This document shows, one piece after another, positions 7,960-15,649 of a DNA stretch of 64,000 bases (its first letter is position 1; the number at the start of each line of letters is the position of its first letter). The stretch comes from Bacterioplanoides sp. SCSIO 12839 (lineage in GTDB: Bacteria; Pseudomonadota; Gammaproteobacteria; Pseudomonadales; Oceanobacteraceae). The notes below the pieces were generated by a model. The model was not told where the DNA came from and made no database searches. It worked only from the letters and a program-made list of their open reading frames with translations. The stretch covers positions 3,312,501-3,376,500 of the forward strand of contig NZ_CP073745.1 of NCBI RefSeq assembly GCF_024397975.1, read 5' to 3'. The position numbers and the translations under genes are program-made.

Positions 7960-8022
7960 ATCACTTCTCCTGACCTTTGCGTTTCAGTGTAGCAACGTAA
8001 TCTTCAGGAACACTAACCTATA

Positions 8023-8526
8023 TCAGTATTGAGCATGAAAAAAGAAGGTCATATCACAAGTTGAACTGATCGCCTGCAATGGATTGCGATTGGCCTGATC
8101 ACCAATATAAAACAGACTCACCTCTTCAAGTTGCATCTGTTGAGCACAAGGAACCACTTGCCTGAGGGTGTGAAAGATCATGCTGTGATTCGGAGAGACA
8201 GGCACCAGAATATGGTTAGTGTTTTGCAATGCCTGCAATAGCTTTAATAATTTCTGAGTATTATGCACCAGGCTTTCACGTGGGTTGGCATAAAACAACT
8301 GGATAGGCCGGTTTTCAAGACCATGCCGCTCTGCCATGTGGCTGACCAGTGGCATAACATCTTCAATCAGCTCCTGAATCTGCGGAGTATAGCCAAACAA
8401 ACCCGATGCTGAAGAAGAGTCCGGAGCGTTGTTGAGGTAAACCTGATGCAGGCCTACAACCGAAGGCGGCAACAACATTGCACCACCGCTGGGTAAATAA
8501 TTTGCCAGTTGAATAACAGCACTCAT
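8023..8526 (-). CDS. Unrecognised protein, 167 aa, coupled to an upstream small ORF
   Basis: I do not recognise a family. The protein has no signal peptide or membrane helix. It begins MSAVIQLANYLPSGGAML, has a small-residue loop (APDSSSASG), and then an alpha/beta pattern (PIQLFYANPRE, ILVPVSPNHS, VSLFYIGDQ) that would fit a compact Rossmann-like or regulatory domain. Its ATG overlaps the stop of the 42-codon frame before it as ATGA, a sign of translational coupling. It is in the same orientation and close to DUF4404 and CBS genes, probably one transcript. Confidence 0.7.
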   Translation of the reverse strand: MSAVIQLANYLPSGGAMLLPPSVVGLHQVYLNNAPDSSSASGLFGYTPQIQELIEDVMPLVSHMAERHGLENRPIQLFYANPRESLVHNTQKLLKLLQALQNTNHILVPVSPNHSMIFHTLRQVVPCAQQMQLEEVSLFYIGDQANRNPLQAISSTCDMTFFFHAQY

Positions 8527-8651
8527 AACACATCCTTGCTTTGTTGATATTCCATGGTCTGATCAGCAGACTCAAACGCTTTCTTCCGGAAAGCAGTGAA
8601 AGCAATATCAGCTCTGTTACCAAAAGGCAAATCATCGGCCGGTTTGTTCAT
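8523..8651 (-). CDS. 42-residue small protein upstream of and overlapping the 167-aa gene
   Basis: ATG at 8649-8651, preceded by GGAAAG at good distance; TGA at 8523-8525 overlaps the next start (ATGA). The product starts MNKPADDLPFGNRADIAFTA and ends EYQQSKDVL: soluble, charged, with no signal peptide. The ribosome site and stop-start overlap support real translation, either as a protein or as a leader that sets translation of the next gene. Family unknown. Confidence 0.6.
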   Translation of the reverse strand: MNKPADDLPFGNRADIAFTAFRKKAFESADQTMEYQQSKDVL

Positions 8652-8738
8652 CAGACTTTCCTTTATCGATATGGATTAAGGAAGGTATAGACAACAAAAT
8701 GCGCTGGCGCGAATTACCACAACAACAAATTCGCCACT

Positions 8739-8945
8739 TCAGATCACGTCTGTCAGGAAATGCTCCAGAACAATTTTGATCAGGAAGCCCGCAACCCCAA
8801 CAAATAACCCTAAAAACAGCACGAACATACCAAATTTTCCGGAGTTGGAGCGTCGTCCAAGGTCATAAATAATAAACGCCATAAAGCCGATCAATAAGGT
8901 CAGGCCAATACGCAATGCCCAGGTTTCAAACTGCTCAGCATTCAT
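8739..8945 (-). CDS. DUF2788 family small membrane protein
   Basis: 68 residues. It matches the DUF2788 pattern: an N-terminal MNAEQFETWALRIG, a first helix LTLLIGFMAFIIYDLGRRS, a short basic loop SNSGKFG and a second helix FVLFLGLFVGVAGFLIKIVL. Two transmembrane segments, with both ends probably on the same side of the inner membrane. Common in Pseudomonas-like gammaproteobacteria, no known function. About 90 bases separate it from the 42-residue frame, so promoter sharing is uncertain. Confidence 0.87.
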   Translation of the reverse strand: MNAEQFETWALRIGLTLLIGFMAFIIYDLGRRSNSGKFGMFVLFLGLFVGVAGFLIKIVLEHFLTDVI

Positions 8946-9129
8946 CTATCTGTTCCCGGTAAATTCAAAGCCTCATAGTTTACCTGCACGAGCGCTGTGA
9001 CAACAGGTTTTACGGTTTTGCTATGGGGCTGGCACTGCCGTATCATTCTTTGAACAAAAATCGCGATTCAAAAAAATAACACCACCAACAATCCCAATAA
9101 TAACAATCCCCTCCAGGAAGGATGATCTG

Positions 9130-10194
9130 ATGCGACTCTGTTTTTTTCTGACGGCCCTTTTCTTCTCAGTTAGCAGCTTTGCTGATGTTTCAACATCGAC
9201 TAACACCGTTTCGATATCGACTAACAGCGTTTCCACAGAAAATATCTCCGCCCCAGCTCAAGAGCAGGTATTCTGTATCTTTGACCCGGTCGGAACGCGT
9301 GGCCCGATTTATTCGGCCATGCTGGATTATCAGACTCAGGCTCTGAACTGGGGTGCAAATCTGCAACTCAAAGCCTATACCAATGAAGCCGTTGTCATTG
9401 CCGACTTTCAAGCTGGTCATTGTGATGCCATGGGGGTCACTGGAACCCGGGTTCGACCTTACAATGGCTTCACCGCCAGCATCGAAGCGCTGGGCGGCTT
9501 AGATGATTACCAGCAGATGCAACAATTGCTCAACATGCTGAGTAAACCCAAAGCTCAGCGTTATATGCAACAAGGCGATTACGAAGTTGCAGCGATTATG
9601 CCGGGCGGCGCTGTCTTTATTTTTGTGCGTGATAAGAGCATCAACTCGGTAGAAACCGCTGCTGGCAAACGCATCGCAACGCTGGATTATGATCAGGCAT
9701 CCGTCAATGTTGTCGAGCATGTGGGGGCCACGCGGGTACCCTCCACTGTCGCGACCTTTGCACCACGATTTAATAACGGCGATGTCGATATTGCTTATGC
9801 GCCTGCCGTCGCCTATCAGCCTTTTGAAATGTACAAAGGCCTGGGCAGCAAAGGAGGTATTTATCGTTTTCCAATGGCACAAATGAACTTTCAGATGATT
9901 ATCCGCCACGAACGTTTTCCGGAGGGTTTCGGGCAAAAAAGCCGCGAGTTTACCTATCAGCAATTTGATCTGGCACTGGAGCATATTCGTCTGGCCGAAG
10001 CCGAGATTCCGACGAATTACTGGATTGATTTACCACAGGATAAAGAAGTTGAATACAAAGAAATGATGCGCCAGATTCGCATCGGCCTCACCGAAGCAAA
10101 CGTGTACGACCCCATGATGATGAAGCTGATGTTTAAACTGCGTTGTCGCAGCAATCCGGCACATTACGAATGCGCCGAACGCAAAGAAGGATAA
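9130..10194 (+). CDS. Periplasmic solute-binding-like protein, DUF6091 family
   Basis: 354 residues with an N-terminal signal peptide (LFFSVSSFA-D). The mature part starts with a low-complexity Ser/Thr stretch made of repeated STNTVS/STNSVS units, then the family start EQVFCIFDPVGTRGP. The alpha/beta pattern with VIADFQAGHCDAMGVTGTR and GDVDIAYAPAVAYQPFEMYKG resembles TRAP-type (DctP) solute receptors, but no transporter genes are adjacent. C-terminal CRSNPAHYEC could form a disulfide. A GGAAGG ribosome site precedes the ATG. It is convergent with the AbgT gene and sits alone. The binding role is inferred from fold resemblance. Confidence 0.8.
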   Translation: MRLCFFLTALFFSVSSFADVSTSTNTVSISTNSVSTENISAPAQEQVFCIFDPVGTRGPIYSAMLDYQTQALNWGANLQLKAYTNEAVVIADFQAGHCDAMGVTGTRVRPYNGFTASIEALGGLDDYQQMQQLLNMLSKPKAQRYMQQGDYEVAAIMPGGAVFIFVRDKSINSVETAAGKRIATLDYDQASVNVVEHVGATRVPSTVATFAPRFNNGDVDIAYAPAVAYQPFEMYKGLGSKGGIYRFPMAQMNFQMIIRHERFPEGFGQKSREFTYQQFDLALEHIRLAEAEIPTNYWIDLPQDKEVEYKEMMRQIRIGLTEANVYDPMMMKLMFKLRCRSNPAHYECAERKEG

Positions 10195-10219
10195 TGGCTG
10201 AACCATTCAGCCATTATCC
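10189..10219. terminator. Perfect 14-bp inverted repeat between convergent genes
   Basis: GGATAATGGCTGAA and TTCAGCCATTATCC are exact complements around a CCA loop. The left arm includes the stop codon of the DUF6091 gene. It probably works as a transcription end or 3' stabiliser for both convergent genes, but there is no T run on either side, so it is not a standard intrinsic terminator. Confidence 0.55.
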
Positions 10220-10226
10220 CGACCAT

Positions 10227-11720
10227 TCATAATGGCCCCAGAGGAATACCAAGTAGCATCCAAATTCCCAGGAAGACGCTCCAGCTGATTAACATCACGA
10301 GTGAAAAGGGCATCATCATCGCGAGTACCGTACCAACACCAGCATCGTCACGGTACTTCTGCACCAGCGCCAGCACCAACGGAAAATACGGCATCAGCGG
10401 AGTAATAATATTGGTGCTGGAATCACCAATACGGTAAGCCACCTGAGTCAGTTCAGGCGAAATACCCGCCAGCATTAACATCGGTACCAACACCGGTGCC
10501 AACAATGTCCATTTCGCTGACGCACTGCCTACCAACAAATTAATCAGACCAACCAGTACAATTAACATCAACAGCGTCACCAGCTCCGGCATGGCTAGCA
10601 ACTGCAGTACACCCGCGCCTTTAATCGCAACTAACAGCCCCAGATTACTCCAGCCAAAGGCACTGACAAACTGCGCCGCAAAAAACATTAATACCAAATA
10701 AGGCGCCAGAGTTTTGATGGTGCTTTCAAGATCCTCAACCAGTGCATGACTGGTGGGATAGCGGCCAATCGAACGGCCATAAAACCAGCCACATAACGCA
10801 AACAACAAGCCGATTAAAACACTGAGGTTACGCATAAACGGTGATTTTAAAAAATCGCCCTCTCCCGCTAACCAGCCTCCTTCAACCATTGCAGAGGCCA
10901 GGCCTAAACCCACCAGCAAAAGCGCTAAAATGGCCGCATATTTTCCGGCGACGATATGCGACGGCGGAACGTCTTCCTGCGCAACATCAGAATCTGATGA
11001 TGACAAAGTCTGGCTGAGTGCTGGCTCGACCCACCGGTGCAATACCAGGGTAATCATCAGCGACATAAACACCGTGGAAGCGGCCATAAAATAATAATTA
11101 GCCAACAAAGACACATTGGCTTCCGGCTGAATTAGCTGTGCACTTTCGGTCGAGATACCCGACAAAATGGCATCCACAGGCCCAACCAGAAAATTGGCAC
11201 TATAACCTCCGGAAACCGCGGCAAACGAAGCAGCAATACCCGCGATGGGCGAGCGTCCGGCCAGCTGGAACAACACCGCACTCAACGGGATCACGACAAC
11301 ATAACCAGCATCGAACGCCAGGCTGGATAAGATACCCACCAACACCACGCCAAACGTCAGCCCGACGCCGGGCAGGTAGGCCATCAGATGTCGCAACCAA
11401 ATGGCTAACAAACCGCTGCGCTCGGCAATCCCCAGCCCCAGCATTACGACAATAACAGGGCCAACCGGTGCAAATCCGGTGAAGTTACTGACGGCCGATG
11501 ACAACGCCCAAACCAAGCCACCTTCACTGATTAATGCTTTGGGTAACACCGGCTCACCGGTTACCGGGTGTAATGCCTGCCAACCCAGCCAACTGCTGAC
11601 CGACGACAACAAGACAACCAGCAACCATAACCCCATAAACAACACTGCCGGGGCGGGTAAACGGTTCCCCCAGCGTTCAATTGCGGATGAAAAATTCAAC
11701 CAGAAGCCTGTTTGATTCAT
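10227..11720 (-). CDS. AbgT-family transporter (p-aminobenzoyl-glutamate type)
   Basis: 497 residues from the ATG at 11720; a TTG-started extension to 11741 is less likely. A polytopic membrane protein with about ten hydrophobic segments and two re-entrant-loop regions. AbgT landmarks are present: APAVLFMGLWLLVVLLS in helix 1, the SSLAFDAGYVVVIPL segment, SGGYSANFLVGPVDAILSGIS, NLLVGSASAKWTLLAPV and YRIGDSSTNIITPLMPYF. Members take up p-aminobenzoyl-glutamate or export sulfonamide drugs. No abgAB hydrolase genes are next to it, so the substrate is open. It is divergent from the flavoprotein gene at 11790 (about 70 bases between starts). Confidence 0.92.
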   Translation of the reverse strand: MNQTGFWLNFSSAIERWGNRLPAPAVLFMGLWLLVVLLSSVSSWLGWQALHPVTGEPVLPKALISEGGLVWALSSAVSNFTGFAPVGPVIVVMLGLGIAERSGLLAIWLRHLMAYLPGVGLTFGVVLVGILSSLAFDAGYVVVIPLSAVLFQLAGRSPIAGIAASFAAVSGGYSANFLVGPVDAILSGISTESAQLIQPEANVSLLANYYFMAASTVFMSLMITLVLHRWVEPALSQTLSSSDSDVAQEDVPPSHIVAGKYAAILALLLVGLGLASAMVEGGWLAGEGDFLKSPFMRNLSVLIGLLFALCGWFYGRSIGRYPTSHALVEDLESTIKTLAPYLVLMFFAAQFVSAFGWSNLGLLVAIKGAGVLQLLAMPELVTLLMLIVLVGLINLLVGSASAKWTLLAPVLVPMLMLAGISPELTQVAYRIGDSSTNIITPLMPYFPLVLALVQKYRDDAGVGTVLAMMMPFSLVMLISWSVFLGIWMLLGIPLGPL

Positions 11721-11789
11721 TCTTTGCCGGTTCCTGTACAATGCGACACCAAGAAAGGCACAGTACCGACTTAGTGGATAAAACGAAAG

Positions 11790-12923
11790 ATGAGTGTCGA
11801 TTTTGATTTCTGCATTATTGGTGGCGGCGTTATTGGTTTAGCCATCGCTCGGCAACTCAGTTCGCAGGGCCGGGTTTTACTGGTTGAACGGCACACACTC
11901 TTCGGCTCCGAAACCAGCAGTCGCAACAGCGAAGTGATTCATGCAGGCCTGTACTACCCACCGGGCTCTCTTAAAGAGCAGCTTTGCCTGCGCGGCAAAG
12001 AACTGCTGTATGCGTTTTGCCAACAGTTTGAGGTGCCACATCAACGCATTGGCAAACTGATTGTGGCGCAGCAACAAGACGACCCTAAGCTGGCCGAACT
12101 GGAAAACAAAGCACGTCATCTGGGCATTCCCATAGAACGGTGGACACAACAACAGCTGCAACAACAGGAACCACAGGTTCAGGCCGCTGAAGCCTTGTTT
12201 TCGCCTTCAACAGGGATTGTCGACAGTCATCAGTACATGCAGGCACTGGCACAACAAGCGGAACAAAACGGCGCCCTGTTAATGTGCCATACCCACTTTA
12301 GCAGCGCGTCAAAACCGTTCAGCACCACTGCGAAAGCACGGGAACATTGGCAAATTGCACTAAACACCCAGGATGGAATGTATCAGGTCACGGCCGCAAC
12401 ACTGATTAACAGTGCCGGCCTGAACGCCCAGAAAGTTGCCGCCCAATGTGGGTTAAGCGAGCAACAGATTCCTTCTCTATATCCTTGCCGTGGCCATTAC
12501 TTCAGCTATGCCGGCAAATCACCATTCCGGCATCTGATTTACCCGTTACCAGAAGCCAACCTGGCTGGGCTGGGCATTCACGCCACTCTGGATATCGGGG
12601 GGCAACTGAAGTTTGGTCCGGATACGGAATATCTGAATAAACCTGCGGCAGACTCATCGACACTGAGCTATACGATTCCTGCGGGCCTCGATAAGAAGTT
12701 TTCGGCTGCTATTCAAGCCTATTTTCCGACACTGGATACAACCCGACTTCATCCGGACTATGCGGGTATTCGACCAAAGCTACACCAGGCGCATGAGACA
12801 ACCGCTGACTTTGTTATACACGACGATAAAGACAGCAGGGCTATTCATTTGTTTGGTATCGAAAGTCCGGGGCTAACGGCCTCTTTAGCCATTGCAGAAA
12901 AAGTACAGGGCATCCTTAGCTGA
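11790..12923 (+). CDS. FAD-dependent oxidoreductase, L-2-hydroxyglutarate oxidase (LhgO)-like
   Basis: A 377-residue DAO-family flavoprotein. The FAD ADP-binding motif IIGGGVIGLAIARQL is at residues 9-23, then VERHTLFGSETSSRNSEVIH with the GLYYPPGSLK stretch typical of L-2-hydroxyglutarate dehydrogenase/LhgO. The C-terminal DYAGIRPKL and LFGIESPGLTASLAIA stretches also fit. The reaction would be L-2-hydroxyglutarate to 2-oxoglutarate with electrons to the membrane quinone pool or oxygen. Many gammaproteobacteria carry this shorter homologue with untested substrate. A D-2-hydroxyglutarate-type enzyme is encoded at 62344-63747. Start chosen at the first ATG (AAAGATGAG context). Confidence 0.8.
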   Translation: MSVDFDFCIIGGGVIGLAIARQLSSQGRVLLVERHTLFGSETSSRNSEVIHAGLYYPPGSLKEQLCLRGKELLYAFCQQFEVPHQRIGKLIVAQQQDDPKLAELENKARHLGIPIERWTQQQLQQQEPQVQAAEALFSPSTGIVDSHQYMQALAQQAEQNGALLMCHTHFSSASKPFSTTAKAREHWQIALNTQDGMYQVTAATLINSAGLNAQKVAAQCGLSEQQIPSLYPCRGHYFSYAGKSPFRHLIYPLPEANLAGLGIHATLDIGGQLKFGPDTEYLNKPAADSSTLSYTIPAGLDKKFSAAIQAYFPTLDTTRLHPDYAGIRPKLHQAHETTADFVIHDDKDSRAIHLFGIESPGLTASLAIAEKVQGILS

Positions 12924-12953
12924 ATAGCCGCTTAACCGTGCCCCAAAACAGCA

Positions 12954-12988
12954 AATTGTTATAGTGATCAGAAACTTATAACAATTTA
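12954..12988. repeat. Inverted repeat, 11-bp perfect arms
   Basis: AAATTGTTATA and TATAACAATTT are exact complements separated by 13 bases. It sits 30 bases after the flavoprotein stop and about 190 bases before the zinc-ribbon gene. There is no T run and low GC in the stem, so it looks more like an operator than a terminator. A second dyad, GTTAC-N11-GTAAC, is at about 13003-13023. The rest of 12924-13179 shows no gene. Confidence 0.5.
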
Positions 12989-13179
12989 TCAATATGTATC
13001 TGCGTTACTGTACACATTCGTAACAGCCAGACTACACTGTAACCTGATTAATCACTCACCAACTCAGAAGGTTATACAAAAGTTCACAAGAAGGCTGGGA
13101 TACGACACAAGCATCAGACGAACGCCTGCTAATCTAAGAACAGTTGTTAAATAAACTTTCTGAATTTAAAGGGAAACCT

Positions 13180-13428
13180 ATGAGCCATGCACTGAGTGCT
13201 AAACAGGATCAGGATACCCCAACTGTCAGCACGATTTTATCCAATCAGGTCATGATACCCGTCACATGTGACAAGTGCCGTTGCGATACGGATGTCAGCC
13301 TTTCTCAGATTAAGCAGCAAATGCCCATCATGTGTGAGCACTGTTACGACGTTAAAGCGTTCAGCGATAGTGAATTACAATTAACTCAGCTATTTTTGGC
13401 ACAAGCGGGATATCATTTTGCCCGGTAA
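13180..13428 (+). CDS. Small zinc-ribbon-like protein, unknown
   Basis: 82 residues from the ATG at 13180 (GGGAAA just before it); the upstream in-frame TTG at 13144 is less likely. After a polar N-terminus it has paired cysteines TCDKCRC (Cys 30, 33, 35) and MCEHC (Cys 52, 55), spaced as a treble-clef or zinc-ribbon site, then a helical tail. Likely binds one zinc ion; a role in protein or nucleic acid contact is possible. Single-gene unit between an inverted repeat and the TetR gene. Confidence 0.65.
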   Translation: MSHALSAKQDQDTPTVSTILSNQVMIPVTCDKCRCDTDVSLSQIKQQMPIMCEHCYDVKAFSDSELQLTQLFLAQAGYHFAR

Positions 13429-13486
13429 ACCGCAAAGTAGCAGCGGTTTAAGGTAAAAAGCAGGCAAGAGAGATGAAATAGAAAGA

Positions 13487-13514
13487 AACGCAGCTGAACA
13501 TTCAGCGGCGTTTT
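13487..13514 (+). terminator. Hairpin with short T run at the end of the zinc-ribbon unit
   Basis: AACGC-A-GCTGAA pairs with TTCAGC-G-GCGTT, loop CA, then TTTT on the plus strand. The right arm contains the last codons and stop of the convergent TetR gene. Short T run, so moderate confidence. Confidence 0.5.
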
Positions 13515-14233
13515 AACAGGTCAGGCACCAGCAGTGACAAATGACGTTTCAGTGTTGAGCTGACATAGTCAAAATCAACCTCATCCAACGACGTCAGTAA
13601 CGCAGTGTATTCAACTGAGTGGAACAAGCCCAATAATAGCTCAGCGTCTTCTTTTGGCGCTGGCGACTTCATCACTGACATAAACTCTTCAATTTTTCCG
13701 AACAGCGCGCGACGGTGCATCAGAGATAATTCGCGGATCCTGTCATTAACAATGGCTTCATAACGGAAAGCTTGCTCAGCCACCAACATGTCACGCTCCG
13801 AGCTGACCTGCTCGCGTACGTAATCTGTTAGCTGTGCAACCAGATAATCCAACATACTGTTAATCGACTCATCACTGATGGTCGCGGTATTAAACATATC
13901 CGGGTTAGCAGCTGTCAGCTGTTGTAATGGCTGATAAAACTGATCAGCAAAACGATTAACCACATTTAACGCTTTTTCGGTATACAGGGTGAAAGTGTCA
14001 ACAATCAGCTCCTGAATGTCCTTAAAGTAATACGTGGTTGCTGCCAATGGCACTTCTGCTTCTTTGGCAACGGCGCGGTGGCGAATGCCACGAACACCTT
14101 CACGGATGACAATACGCAGAGCAGCTTCAAGAATCAGTCTGCGACGATGCTCACTTTTGGCGCGGCTGGCTTTACGTCCCTGGTAGGATAAGGACTTTTC
14201 TCCAGTGCCCGAACCTGAGCTCCCTGGCGTCAT
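13502..14233 (-). CDS. TetR/AcrR-family transcriptional regulator
   Basis: About 243 residues from the ATG at 14233, preceded by GGAG; the frame is open upstream to 14284 but without a good start. The N-terminal TetR DNA-binding unit runs from RRRLILEAALRIVIREGVRGIRHRAVAKEAEVPLAATTYYFKD, with the usual helix-turn-helix and the YYF step, at about residues 28-75. The C-terminal ligand/dimer domain is helical. An unusual Ser/Gly/Lys-rich 25-residue N-terminal tail precedes the DNA-binding domain. It is divergent from the 14606 gene; four AGTGGCAA repeats lie between them. Ligand unknown. Confidence 0.88.
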   Translation of the reverse strand: MTPGSSGSGTGEKSLSYQGRKASRAKSEHRRRLILEAALRIVIREGVRGIRHRAVAKEAEVPLAATTYYFKDIQELIVDTFTLYTEKALNVVNRFADQFYQPLQQLTAANPDMFNTATISDESINSMLDYLVAQLTDYVREQVSSERDMLVAEQAFRYEAIVNDRIRELSLMHRRALFGKIEEFMSVMKSPAPKEDAELLLGLFHSVEYTALLTSLDEVDFDYVSSTLKRHLSLLVPDLLKRR

Positions 14234-14420
14234 AACGTGTCTCCGTTGGTTTTTACAGGACATGCAATTATGCCGATACAGCAAAAGATTAAAACGGCAT
14301 TCATCTGTACGTTAGTACCACTATCATAAGTTTTGCAATTCCTGACACTATATCTATCAATAAGCTTCTTATCTCAATAAACATCAGCATTTCGTTTGGG
14401 TCTGTATACATTAACGGGGA

Positions 14421-14473
14421 AGTGGCAATCAGTGCCTGCTTAGTGGCAACAGAAGTGGCAATGGCAGTGGCAA
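14421..14473. repeat. Four direct repeats AGTGGCAA
   Basis: Copies at 14421-14428, 14442-14449, 14454-14461 and 14466-14473. The last three are spaced by exactly 12 bases and the first by 21. They lie in the 372-base gap between the TetR gene and the 14606 gene, so they may be a regulator-binding array. The rest of the gap holds no gene I can support. Confidence 0.6.
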
Positions 14474-14605
14474 CCGTTCGCCTGTAACAAGGCATTGAAT
14501 AACTCAAACATCCCATAAAACCAGTGATACCAGGTGCCAACATTCAGCTGGCACATCTCCTGCTATAGCAAAAGAATCATGAACTCTGTCTGACGGACAA
14601 CCATC

Positions 14606-15067
14606 ATGCAGCTAAACGCATTATCCAATTATTTACAGAATCAACCACTGGGCAACAACGCAACCTCAGAGGCTCAGGGGATTGAGGGAATATCAGCAAC
14701 AGAAGAAAAGCCTCTGGAGCCTGGTGCCTACAGCCCGTCACAACGAGCGATCCTGATCAGTGCCGTTGCGGCAGAATTTGATGTCGAGCAACTCAGTCAG
14801 GAGCAAGTCGGTCAGTTACAGCTGAAGCTGCAACAGTTTGGTTTATTACAGGGCAATGACATTGGTGGTTTTGCGATTCTCCACAATGCCAGAGGGCAAT
14901 TAGCAGAAGGAGAAAGTCTCAATGCTCTGGCGCTGCTGGACTTCAGTCGCCAGCGCTTTGAAACCGATCAGGTCGGTTACAGCCAGCGTCAGCAAATCAA
15001 TCAAATGCAGACTCTGGTTGAAAACCTGGCATCCGCCCGTTCTCTGGCTCAACGCCAGATTGCCTGA
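14606..15067 (+). CDS. Unrecognised soluble protein, 153 aa
   Basis: Not recognised. No signal peptide, membrane helix or cysteine. The N-terminal 45 residues are polar and look disordered (QPLGNNATSEAQG..., EEKPLEPGAYSPSQ). The rest is helical, with Gln-rich amphipathic segments such as VEQLSQEQVGQLQLKLQQFGLL and YSQRQQINQMQTLVENLAS. The GAYSPSQ and ISAVAAEFDVEQLS stretches suggest a small helical domain that recognises a partner protein. Convergent with the 15092-15499 gene. Confidence 0.65.
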   Translation: MQLNALSNYLQNQPLGNNATSEAQGIEGISATEEKPLEPGAYSPSQRAILISAVAAEFDVEQLSQEQVGQLQLKLQQFGLLQGNDIGGFAILHNARGQLAEGESLNALALLDFSRQRFETDQVGYSQRQQINQMQTLVENLASARSLAQRQIA

Positions 15068-15091
15068 ACATAATGGCCTGACACAGCCCGC

Positions 15092-15499
15092 TTAAGGATG
15101 AAACACTCTGGCGTGTTGCTGTTCGGCAAATTCCGTATCACGCAACATTTTACGCAACCGATTATCCAGCTCACGCTGATTCCAGACCGATAAGCTGCCA
15201 TGCGCACGGCACAACTGATGGGTTTCTTCCTGGATTGAGCGTAACGTTTCCCGCACCTCACAAGCTGACATCGATCGTAATAAATCACCCAGCACGTCCG
15301 TCCATTCACGCTCGGCAAGATTGTCAGCATCAATACCCTGACAAATCAGCCACTCATCCACCAGCGAATGAAATAACGGCAATGGCTCACGCTCAACCTG
15401 GGTATCCGCCAAACCCGACTGGGCCAGAGCATCATCAATACGCGCCAGAATTTCCAACGGAGAAGGAATACCGGGAGAAAAAGATGATTGATTCGCCAT
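15092..15499 (-). CDS. Unrecognised acidic/helical protein, 135 aa
   Basis: I start it at the ATG of 15499 (MANQSSFSPG), with GAGACT as a weak ribosome site; the frame continues upstream to 15544. The product is soluble, with two Cys and several Trp (VDEWLICQG, REWTDVLGD, LSVWNQREL). Mostly helical by pattern; no recognised motif. It lies head-to-head with the 15650 gene, so the two may share a control region. Confidence 0.6.
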   Translation of the reverse strand: MANQSSFSPGIPSPLEILARIDDALAQSGLADTQVEREPLPLFHSLVDEWLICQGIDADNLAEREWTDVLGDLLRSMSACEVRETLRSIQEETHQLCRAHGSLSVWNQRELDNRLRKMLRDTEFAEQQHARVFHP

Positions 15500-15649
15500 A
15501 AGAGTCTCGTATTTCAGTTGTTGCCGGATCAGCCGATAATCCATTTAGTCGCATGTGAATCATGCGCTTGTTCAAATAATGCTGAGTGCTTTACTAAACT
15601 AAGCATAGACAGCAATTTAATTTTTGTGGGAAATCCGGAAGCCGGAATA

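Noticed and set aside
9021-9236. 71-codon minus-strand frame with one hydrophobic segment
   Set aside because: It overlaps antisense the signal peptide and repeat region of the DUF6091 gene. The METLLVDIETVLVDVET repeats are the reverse reading of the STNTVS repeats. No good start.
14421-14473. AGTGGCAA repeats as a CRISPR array or replication origin
   Set aside because: The units are only 8 bases, with 4-13 bases between them; there are no spacers, Cas genes or replication genes nearby.
14301-14543. 80-codon minus-strand frame rich in Thr and Ala
   Set aside because: The composition is caused by the AGTGGCAA repeats read in one frame. No ribosome site, no recognisable fold, and it occupies the control region between two divergent genes.
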